A DNA stretch of 64,000 nucleotides from Arion vulgaris (taxonomy: Eukaryota; Mollusca; Gastropoda; Stylommatophora; Arionidae), in NCBI GenBank assembly GCA_020796225.1, contig CM036767.1, forward strand, positions 11,389,427 through 11,453,426. The letters run 5' to 3'. The translations under genes and the position numbers were made by a program. Under the pieces are notes generated by a model. That model saw only the letters and a program-made list of their open reading frames with translations. It did no database searches and was not told the origin of the DNA. Positions 36,001-48,000 of the stretch are shown here, piece after piece; within the stretch, counting starts at the first letter, position 1; every line of letters starts with the position of its first letter.

Positions 36001-39000
36001 TTAGGCTTGGACCCCATACAAATCACAAAGATTGGTTTAAAGAGTGGTCAATATGGAGCGGTAGAAGAAGAAGCCCCAACATAACCAATAAAGAACACAA
36101 GGAAAACTAGAACTAGCAGCCAACATATACCAGTGAGGAACAAACAAAAGTTACAACAACAAAGTCACAAACAACTATGAGATAACTAAACAAGATGAGC
36201 CAAATTATCATTACCTGTGATTGGATGTTGTGCGTCATGTGGTGCAGACCCAACAGTCTCTGATACCGTGTTTGTAGTTGTCCTAGTAACAGTTCGAACA
36301 GATGTTAAAATAGTGTTGTTATCACCCTCGGCTCTAAAGATAAAATTCAGAACAACAATTAGTTAGAACCTCAAAGGCAACACTGCTTATCATGCACTTC
36401 AACACTATAACATTAGATAAGTTATAAACAGACTTTTAAAGAGAAAAAAAAAATTATTGTGGATAAATAGATAACTAATTGGGGTCAAAGGTGCAAGGAA
36501 GCAGCGCACCAGGATTAGAGAGATGGCTCTAATCCCCTGCTTTCACCTCCACGTGGTGACCCTGGTAACAGACGGTGGTTCCAGTCTGGCCAAGAGGGCA
36601 GATGCTGTGGGAGAGCTACTCTGGGGCAAGTAGAGATGCAAAGGTAGTCATGCTTGATGGGATCCGCCCGCAACACAGACGAGCGAACTCCCAGAGTGAC
36701 TATTATTGCTCGCCTCTCCCGGACGATGGGAAACGCTAGAACGACACATGTGGAACCTCGCGTGGCGGAACTCGGAGTCCGCGCATTCTCTCTCTTGATG
36801 CACTTCTCTCGAGCCGATAAGAATGCCGGGTGATGAGTTGGGCCACGCGTCATGGTCAAAGTTTGAATCAAAACCATGAAGGCGTTGACCGCGTGTGAAA
36901 TTCGGACCCAAGCATACTCTCTTTAGCCACCACTCTAGAGCCGATGAGTATACTGAGTGCTGAGTTGAACCGCAAGTTGGGTCACATATGTCAAAGCACT
37001 GGCTCCCATCACAGACATGGGGGCATGACCCAAAGCCATCGAAGAGATGTTGACCAGCGTGGGGCGAAATTCGGAGCCCTTGCATGCTGGGAGTCGAGTT
37101 GAGTTGCACGTGGGCATCATGGGGCAAACTCGGTTTTTGCTCCTCGAAGTCGGACAGCCCACTGGGAATTGATGGAAATGGTGAGGTAGGCACCAGGGCA
37201 GAGCAAGTATGCACGGTGGCAAAGCCATAGTGGGCCCCATCGAGGGGCAGGCCGGCACGGCAAGAGGGTGTCGTCCACCACTGAGTAGAACTGGGCAGCA
37301 GAGGCAAACCAGTGCAGGCAAGCAGGTGCGCCACCAAATGTCAGAACAACTGGAACCAGCAGAGTAAAGCCAGTGCGCGTTTCCGCTCGCAGGAACTACT
37401 GCTGCCTTGTAGTTTTGATTGGGGACAATCAAAGGCTAGCGGAGCAAACCGCAAACAAACCTGAACGGCGGCAAACCAAGGTGTTCATTAAAACGACCGG
37501 TTTTGCTGGGAAGATGGCGTTCATAAGCCCGGGAGGGCAGGCCGTCTAAGGGTCACTGCCCTGAAAGAAAATAGCAACCCACTGCCTTGTGGGTTACGGC
37601 TGAGGACAGTCAAAGCTAGCAGAGAGCGAACCGCAACAATAGCTGGCTGAAATCAAACAACTCACCGAAGAATAAGCATCTGTGCTCAAATAGGTGCTGA
37701 AGGTTGGTGCACGTACATTACGTTCTGATGTTTGGCTGTTTATATATCACAATAGAATGATCAAAACTAGCCTAGAACGATCGAGGACGAAGAAGATAAC
37801 TAATTGTAGTTGAAACTGTTGTACAAAGTGTACTTCTTCAAACGCTCCATATCGATCAGTTGTTAACCACTCTTTGTGATTTGTATGTGATCTGAGCCTA
37901 AGAGCGATTGTACACTGTGCCAGTTATTAGGAATGTAAAAAGTCTTTGCTGAAAGAAGTGACTAGGATTGCCATATGTCCTCATTTTTGCGGACATATTC
38001 TAATTTCATGAGTAAATCTGAGTGGCCGCCAAATTTTTTGGAAATTTGCAGATTTGTCCGCAATTTTACAAGCCAGGACAAAATGAACATACTTTTGACC
38101 GACAAAGGTGTGCATATAGATGATTCAAAGTGCTGTGATCAGTACTGCAATCTGGAGAAGCTTGCATCCACCTATAAAAAGAATCAAGTGCCATTGCAAA
38201 AAAAGTAGGGTGACTATATTGAAATGTACTCTGAAATCGTGAAGATAGCAGTTCTTTTTTGATATTCCAGTACACAATGCTGCAATAGAAAGATTATTTT
38301 CTTTAATCCATGCACAATGGACCAGTGAGAGAAATCGTCTTAGTGTGGATTCAGTCAAGTCAATTTCACTTATAAAATTTAATTTCAAACATTTCACATG
38401 TAGGCAACATTATGGACATGCAAAAGAAGGACATTCTAAAAAAGATCAAATTCTAAAAAGGATCACGAAAAATATACATGGACCACAATTTAAATTGAAT
38501 TTAGAAGTGTCCTTGTTTTGGAAGATTACAATATGGCATCCCTAGAAGTGACTCACATGACATCCCGAACACTGTCGACGGTAATATCTGCTGAAATCTC
38601 AGAGGAATCCATCCGTGAATCATCTGCGCTTGGTGTGTTCCCATCAGTATCACTGTCAACAATATGAGTTATAGATGGGAGTGACATCAAGATATATATA
38701 TATATCAGTCAAATTTGTCATCAATTGATTTGTAGTCAAATGAAAAATATTAAAACTCAAAAGTTACTGTTAAAAAAAAAAAAAGGAATTTGTTTCAACG
38801 CAAAGACCTGCATCAAGCAAAGAATTAGAGTTTAGAAAAAATCAAAAGAAAATGTTTTTTGTTTGACAATTGGAATTGTTTCTTGTTGGTGTGCTCTTCT
38901 ATAAAGCAGTATTCTTCGTCTTCACCTCTAAGGAGGCATAGAGGTCTGCAACCAAGCCTGCCTATCCAAGGCCATCTTCTCCAGATCTCTCCCCATTTTC

Positions 39001-42000
39001 TTGTATTCCGTCTCCATCTCTCGGCTCCTGGATCAGTGTGTCCTGCATTTGTTCATTTGGTTTCGCTCAGTCACAGGAGGGCCAGTCCATATCTCCTCAT
39101 TTCCTGTGCCACCTGTGCTTTTTTCACATGGTTCGGACATTCCATGTGCCAATCCTGGAGATCGAGTCGGCAGCCCGATTTCCAAAGCAGTATTATTTAG
39201 TGTTTTATCTTTGGTAGTGCCTGGTCACAGTGCACAGTCTTAGTAATATTAACATGCCTCAAAGACCAGGTTGATGAAATGCAAAACAAATGCTACTTTG
39301 TCTTAAAATGTGTGCCAGTCAAGTATGAAATGACAAGCATTTGGTTTCAAGACAAGCACATCTTTACTGAAACACTGACATTTATTTCTTTACAAATATT
39401 AATTATTCTAAATGTTATTTTGTCTGATTAGTTTAGTACATCCAGTAATGAGTTTTCTAATTAACTATTACTAGTTTTTTTTTTTTTTTTTCTTTCTCGC
39501 TTTCAACTCAGGCGAAGTTTCATCTCTGAAACTGATTTTTGCGTGAAAATCTGTTTTTCCAATTTCTTACAATGGCAGCAGCGTGCACATTGTAAATTAC
39601 TTACACTGGCAGCCGTGTGCTCAATGTACTCGTAATTAGTATTCCCTCGCCATACAGGCAGATTTTCTCCGACTTCAGAGGTACTCACGTTATCGTCCTG
39701 AGTAAGACCAGGGGACTCGAACAAATGCCGGACAGTAGGTTCGAACCCGAGCTATGAGGCGTCTCACAGCTAGCAGGCCGAGCTACTACCAACTACTCTA
39801 GGCAGTCCCCCACTATTACTAGTAATGATGTTACGTTATACAATCGACGCCATGGCACATTCCCATGTGTGCTCTGTCCTTCGCTGCAGCAGCCGTCTAA
39901 AAGTTCACTTGCTCGTCGTACCCATGAGAAGTTGATTATAATTCACTCCAAAATTAGTGAACATCTTTATCGACCGATATAAAATCATCAACTTGACATA
40001 AATTATTGATTTTTATAATTTTCTATAGATAACAGTGTCGACTTTCCTAAAGTATTTTTTGCTCACCCTAACATTTAGTGCTGTAAAATTTTACTTATAT
40101 GTTATTAGTAAAATAACAGCGATGTTGATTTGGTATACATGTAGATGTTTAACAGTACCGTAGTCAAGTTTTTAAATAATTACTAATTTGCGTGCTCACA
40201 TACAATTCAGCGCAAGTGAAAATCGAGAATCCCGTGGAATTAATCATTTCACATTGTATCCTAAACATTGTCATTGTCGCATGCGCACACCCTTTATTTT
40301 CATTGGTAGAAGTGGAAGGTATCATTTGTTCACTATGTCACATTGCTTTTTATAATATGTAATAGCTTTCATGCATATACATATCCATCTTATCAGTTTA
40401 CCCCTGAGCTTCCTGTGATGGTTCTTCTGAAGCTGGTGTTACTTCCACTGTCGGCTGTCTCACTACAGGAGCACCACCTGTTGCTGCAGAACTTTCATGC
40501 TGTCTTGAATCAGGTGGTGGACGAAGGCCTTCAGCTAGCTCCAGCTCACATCTGGGTGTTGCACTGCTGGTAGTGGTTGATAGAGTCACACGACAAAACT
40601 CTGATGGAGATTGTAAATAGAAGCCATGTCCATCCTTTGTAAACACAAATGATGAAATTCCACTGTGGAGAAATAAAAAGTTGTATTTTAATACTAGAAA
40701 CAACACTTTTTAGGGTATCTGTGATGTAGAGGTTAGGTGCTCGGCTCTTGTTCCAAAGGTACTCGCTTCACTTCCTTGCAGAGCCATCTGGATATTTTTC
40801 CAGAGATCCCTAATCACAGTGTAGGTGAGATCGAGTTCCTAGTCCTATCGGAGATGGACGATACAACGTAGTTCCCGTAAGATACCCAGACCAAATAAAT
40901 GATCCCACATGTACACCCACTGGAAAATTCTACTCAAACTACTCAGCTGAGTTACAGGCTCTTTTTTCTTCTCTCGTTCATTCTTTTACAGCCGTTTTTA
41001 TCAGTATAATGCGATATATAAACAACCTAACACCAAGAAAGGGTGTACGTTCACAACCCATTTGGAGCTCTGGTGCTTATCCTTCGGTGGTATGTTTGAT
41101 TTCAACTAGCGTTTACTGGGTTCGCTCTCCGTTAGCCTTTTGCTGTCCCCAGCCCAACCTACAAGGCAGCAGGTTAGTTACAGATTCTAAACATTGCAGA
41201 CAAGACACTAAAAAACACAAGTCAATGTCAGCAGACTGTATTCCTCACCGATGCACTGTCAGTATTGCAAGCACTAAATAGTGGGTAAACTGCCAGAACT
41301 AAAAGAAACACTAAGTGATCTGAAATACCATAAGAAGGGTGATGCTGCGATGGATACCATCACACTGTGGCATACCAGAAAACGAGAGAGCAGACAAATT
41401 AGCGAAGGAAGAACCAACACAGAAACAAAGGAATCAAATAATCACTTTCCATAAAAAGAAAACACCCATGAAGGTCGGTCATTGAAAAGAGGATGAGCAA
41501 AGAGATAGTTACCACTATCTAGATAGAGCGAGACGGGTGATATTGTTTAGACTCAGAACTGGACACTAGACTGAACAGACACATACACAGACTGGTACTA
41601 TCACCCACATGTGCATGTAGACAGACAACTGAACACATCCTGCAAGATTGTCACCTTATGAATCAACTGCGGAAAGTAAGTACACTGGCCAACAGAGACC
41701 GTCATACACACAAAGCTGTTTGGAAGCCTTGATGAATTAACAAACACAAAAACCCAGAGAACCGGACTCATTGTGTACACATTGAACAAGAAGAAGATAA
41801 AACATCAATGAGAAACAAGCTTAACCAAAAATGAAGAAAACTAGAAATGTTACAGCGTTAAAAATATAGCTATCTTTAACCAAGAACTAAATTTAATAAA
41901 AGACTGAAAATAGCAAAAATTATAATTTTTTTTCATCCGCTTTCAACTCAGACGAAGTTTCATCTCTGAAACTGATTTTTGCGTGAAAATCCGTTTTCCA

Positions 42001-45000
42001 ATTTCTTACAATGGCAGCAGCGTGCACATTGTAAATTACTTTGCACTGGCAGCCGTGTGCTCAATGTACTCGTAATTAGTATTCCTCGCCATACAGGCAG
42101 ATTTTCTCCGACTTCAGAGGTACTCACGTTATCGTCCTGAGTAAAACCAGGGGACTCGAACAAATGCCGGACAGTAGGTTCGAACCCGAGCTATGAGGCG
42201 TCTTACAGCTAGCAGGCCGAGCTACTATCAACTACTCTAGGCAGTCCCCCTATTATAATTTTATAATCAGAGGAAAAGAAATACCAGAAATAAAATATGC
42301 TGATGGTATAGTGCTGCTGTCAACATCATAAAAAAGGGATTGAGAAATGAATAATGGAAGTGCAAGAGAAAAACTTGAAGGCATATTCCCAATCCGGGTT
42401 AAAAGGCAAAAAGAGAGAGAAGAGAAAAATGAAAAACAAAATCAGTATCTTAATATAACAAAAACATAAATATTTTAGCCAGCAACTTTAGGAAGTGCCA
42501 ACATCCTTTAGTCAACACCCCAAAGAAGTGGTCAACATACCTCAATCAACACTACAAAGACACAACAATACAGGTAAAAAAAACTGTCCTTACTGCTTGT
42601 AATACCGTTTTTTAGGGCAGCGTAGGACAGGTGGGGCGAGAACCTGAGGAATTTAATGACTGCATGGCTAGTGCAGTCGCAGTGAAACTGATGAGGTTAG
42701 GGTTTTTCATTGGGGGACTGCCTAGAGTAGTTGATAGTAGCTCGGCCTGCTAGCTGTGAGACGCCTCATAGCTCGGGTTCGAACCTACTGTCCGGCATTT
42801 GTTCGAGTCCCTGGTCTTACTCAGGACGATAACGTGAGTACCTCTGAAGTCGGAGAAAATCTGCCTGTATGGCGAGGAATACTAATTACGAGTACATTGA
42901 GCACACGTCTTGCCAGTGTAGTAATTTACAATGCAGCTGCTGCCATTGTAGAATTGAAACAGATTTTCACGAAATCAGTTTCGAGATGAAACGCCTGAGT
43001 TAAACGGACAGAAAAAAAAAAAAAAAGGTTTCATTTATGCCCACAACAGAAAAATCTTTGCCTACTGTGATTTGAACACGGTCTCTGCATGGGGCCACGC
43101 TCAATCCACTCAACCAGCTAATAAAATGCTTGAGATGCACTTACTTGATATCTTCCTTGCGTAGAGATTGTGATGACAGCTGCCTTCTTAGAGTAGATAC
43201 AGAATACACTCGTAAGTCCCCAGTGTTAGTTAAACATGCTACATCAAACTCACTGTAGTTGTCACCTATAGACAGATAAACACATACCAACATCACATTG
43301 AAAGATTATGTCACAAATTTATATCACTAATTCAAAGAAAAATTACAATCTTGAAGCTCTTCATATTTTTCAACAGAGGCAGCTTCTCCTTCTTCTTTGT
43401 GTTCGTTGTTTAAGACCAATTTTAATCACTCTTTGTGATATGTTTGATCTTTGCCAAGAGCGTGTATACGTTGCACATTGGTTTGGTAGGCCCCTAAACG
43501 CATAGACCTCTACAAGTTTAGGACAAGTGCATCCGATTTCAGCCAAACCTCCATTAGTCGCCTCTTACGACATGCTTTGCAGGTAACAGTGGTTTTATTC
43601 TTTACACCCCAAATTTGGGCCCTAGTAACCACTTGGGTGACAGTGGCAGCTGTTCTTCACCTTCTGTGTTCAGGAGATTGGTGGTAACGGATCAGTAACG
43701 GACAGGACTTCTTCTTCTTCAGCGATCTCTGGTCATGCACTTAATTTACTGTGGACCACAAACTGGGAAGTCAGCTTCAGGTCTCCCCATAGCTTAGTTT
43801 TCAGGTCGACAGGGTGAAGCCACATGTTGCTTCTCAGCTACCCAGGAGAGGACAGTCTTGCAGGATATGCTCCATTGTCTGTTCCACCTGCTGAAACTGG
43901 CAGAGAGCTGTTTGACTTATTCCTAGTCTATATAAGTGTTTGTTGAGTCTGCAGTGTCCTGTGCGTAGTCGAAATATAATAACCTGGTCTGTTCTGCTTA
44001 GGTCTTTGAGGGAGTCTTTTCCATAATCATATCCAGAAGGACAGGACAAGGTATGCAGACTTCTGCAGGATAAAATCAATAGCTACATAAACTCATGGTT
44101 TTATTCTTCTCCGGATGTACATGATAACAGTAAAGTCATGATCATTGTTACATTTCAGTATTTATATGCAGGTTGTGGGCTTTATCCTGCATAGTCCTCA
44201 CAGGATGGGTTGCGTGTGTGTAGTGCTGTATCCTGCATAGTCCTCGACAGGATGGGTTGCGTGTGTGTAGTGCTGATCCTGCTTTCATGGCATACGTGAA
44301 CGCCTCTGCAGGTTGGTTTGGTGTGCATTCTCTATCCTGCATAGTCCTGCAAGATGGGTGCGTGTGTGCATGCTCTATCCTGCATAGTCCTCTGCAAGAT
44401 GGGTTGCGTGTGTGCCATTCTCTATCCTGCATAGTCCTCTGCAAGATGGTTGCTGCGTGTGTGCCATTCTCTATCCTGCATAGTCCTCTGCAAGATGGGT
44501 TGCGTGTGTGCCATTCTCTATCCTGCATAGTCCTCTGCAAGATGGGTTGCGTGTGTGCCATGCTCTATCCTGCATAGTCCTTGGCAGGGTGGGTTGTGTT
44601 AGCGGGGGCACCATGATTTATCTTATTTTTTGTGAAGCAGATGACACTCCATCAGATTGTGTGGCGTTTCTTGATGAAGTTCAGTACTGATGTTGTACCC
44701 ACCTTTTTCCTGATGTCTTCATTTCTAAATCATTCTCTTCTTGATGCTTCCAGCATTCTGCATAGACATTTCATCTCTGTCGTAACTAGTTTAGTTATTG
44801 ATATCAATAATAGGGAAGCACCAAGAAAAGAAAACTAAACATCACAGATGAAATATAAATAAAACACGGTGAAGATAATTTTATACGGCTTGAACGAAGA
44901 ACACCCACCATTTGATCGCACCCTAACGGTAGCCTGCTTTTATGATTTGTAATCATCATCGTCAATAAATTGATTGTCCTGAGCAGAAATTTGCCACCCT

Positions 45001-48000
45001 AACAGTCCTTGAACTTATCCTCTCATAGGCCAGATGTTCCATTTCTGTAGCTGTCATTCTCAAATCATCAGTTACATCCTGAATCCATCTTCTCCTTGGT
45101 CTTCCTCTTCTCTTTGCCAGGATGCCTCCTTCCAGAATGGTATTCTCCAACCATGTCTTTTTATATGTCCAAAATACTTCAATTTTATCACTCTTTTTTA
45201 GCATCATCAGCCAATTTTGATTTTGAGCTCTTTCTAAACAGATTTCATTGTTCTTTTCTCTGTCCATGATAAACTTTGTAATATCACCTTACTATGTATT
45301 TTCATATTTTGTCTTTGACATTTGTTAGAAAGTTTTTAACACAATAATTATACCTTCTCGTCTGAATGTGACAAAACTGATCTTCCGTAGCCTAGCTCCA
45401 TCAATGGTAGTAATCTTGGTCTTCCATCTAGGTTTTAGAGCTGGCAGGGAGAAGGTCTGTGTACGGAAACAAAAATGAGTTAGTTATCTGTAATGAAAAT
45501 GAAGGCATATCCTTCACAGGATGTAGCCATCAACCACAATAAACAAGTCGTTGATTTTCTAGGTACCACTTACATGTTCAGTAGTTTGCCATTGCTTTCT
45601 GAACGGTGAGGTCTTTTTCTTCTTCTTTGCGTTCGGTTTCGTATGCTTATCTAAACCTTGAGATGGGTTGCCTCTATGAAGCTGTATGTCAGTTGGAGTT
45701 CTTTGAGAGTTCCCCATAGCTTGCTCTGTAAGCTTTGTTCATGAGGCCATGTTTTGTTTCGTTGGTGTATGTATGATGGACATGATTGCAGGATATGCTC
45801 TGTAGTCTGTGTTTCTGTCTGACATGCACACTGTGCAGTCTGAGCAGACTTTATTCTGGGTTGGTGGTGGTTGAGCTTGTTTAGCTGTAGTGTCAGCTCT
45901 CTTTCCATATTATCTTGTGGTTCCCTTTGTGTGGCCTGCAGGATTGACAAGCAGTAGCAAAGGAAGACAAGTTTGTTGTTTTGGCTGTTTCTTACGGTGA
46001 GGTCTATTTTTACCTTTTTTGTAAAAAGTGTAATGAGGACTGAAAAATATCCTTAATAAAAGATGAAAATAACTATGATATATTATAAGAATAAACCCTG
46101 ACATATCTTTCAAGACCAGCCATCACTTGGACACAGGAGAAAGAGAAAAGAAAGAAAGGAATACCATGAATGCACGATGGAAGAAGAAATACATGAAAAA
46201 CTGCGCTGACATTAAACAGTGACGAGATATGCAAAGAAGACTGGAGACTCTTTGTAGAAGCCTCATGTGCAGCAATAGAGCCGCAGTAGCACAGTTGTTA
46301 GTGAACTCGTTTCTTAGGCTAGTGGTTCGGGTTCAAATCCACAGTAGGCGTAGAATATTTTTCAAACCGTAATGGCTCTCAGGTCGACCCAGCCTTAATT
46401 GGGTACTAGAAAAAATACTGGGAAGTAAAAAATCCACATCACCTATTGTGTGCCTGCGGTCAATGAAAAATACAGACTTAACCTTATATTACCCAATATG
46501 TCTCAAGGTATGAAAAACAGTTTCTTTACTTCATGTGCAGTAATAATAATAATTCCTCTCGTATACGTTACATAGGGCCTGCAAGTAATTTCTCCATACC
46601 GCTCTATCCTGGGCAACTCGCTCAATCTCATTCATGGAACTGAGACTGATATTTCTTGCCTCTCTCAGCAAAGTTCGTTTCAGGGTCTCCTTAGGTCGGC
46701 CTCTCTTTCTTGAACCATTTGCATCCCCCTTCAATGCCTGCTTTGATATTCGTTGATCATTTCTCCGCAAGGTGTGTCCAACATATCTCCATCTTCTCAT
46801 TCTTAGAACAGTTGTCACTAGTGGTTGACCAGACATATCTCTGATTTCATCATTTCTCCTGAATTCGTTCCATTTTATATTCATTATTTTTTGCAGACAT
46901 CTATATGTGCAGTAATACATGACAAGAATTAATGTGATAATTAAACAAAAACACAATGATATTCTATGTCTCTCACTTCCCAACCCATCTTTATTTACCT
47001 TCAGTTGCTCTTCCGAGCATATGATGACTGAATGCTGACCATCCATATCAGGAGCTTTGGCTCTTTCGTTGATCACCTCAAAAGCATCAGGCAACACAGT
47101 GTTCTTACCATCTATAACTGCCATACTAAGAACTGGTGCTCGATGCTTCAACTTGATCTCTTTAGCCAAGAGACATTGTACATAATCTTCTGTGCGTTTA
47201 TCGGAAGCTGGAACGGTCAGACTGTACACAAAGATGTGGCCACCGTTAGTCCCTACCCATAAGGAAGGATTGTGGGAGCCACCTGGAATCAGATCAAAGT
47301 AAGTTTTTAACAATAACAGTTGAGCAACTTAAATTACAAAATATCATACAACAATAATAATATAATACAAATATTTTTCTGAACAAAAATTATCTGGTTT
47401 TCTACTGACATCTCCATTAAAACAAAATCCAGGATAGTCAACAAAAATGTGACATCTGTCTTGTTGTATGACTCGAAAATGTGGCGAGTCACCAAGGTAA
47501 ATACAAATAAGATTCAGACTATGACCAGATATTTTTGGGAAGAGACCGACAGGAAGAATGTGATATATGGATGGATGTAAGCAAGATTTCAAGACTCTTG
47601 ACATAAACACATACAAATTGGAAACAGTCACCACAGACATATGGTCCTGGAGGAAGGAGTAGACTGTTGCATTTTGAGCAGTCTGATCAAACAAGAAGGG
47701 CAAAGATTGATTGATTGGACCATCATCATTGCACTTCGGTGAGCAACCATGTTGCTCTGATTCCTTACATAGGAAGATCTCAGTGGCAGTGCAAGAACTC
47801 CATAGCACCGGCGCGGGTATTTTTAATCTTTTATAATGAATTTTGTCCAGGCAGCGGCTTTCCAGTCTGCTCTTCTCGATTTTGAACTGTCAAGGGTTTA
47901 TTTTAAGTGCTCAAATTAAACACAGGACCATGAATTTAACATGGGTCTCCGGCATGGGAGCTGCGCTCTAATCCACTTAGCCAGACTCTCTATGTAACTC

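Noticed and set aside
36648..37337. 229-codon open frame on the minus strand, longest in the window
   Set aside because: No recognisable domain; it runs through degenerate ~150-bp repeat units in a GC-rich element, and a second overlapping frame is also long. Likely a composition and repeat effect.
40395..40402. TAA at the end of exon w12 as the lgl stop codon
   Set aside because: A donor GTAAAC overlaps it, and the next exons continue in phase with the conserved ITVDSVRD motif, so the TAA is intronic.
46531..47313. Single 260-codon frame joining Lgl sequence to a LINE C-terminus
   Set aside because: The Lgl part ends at a clear donor (AAG|GTAAAT at 46999), and the LINE part is a separately bounded insertion. 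Not a fusion protein.
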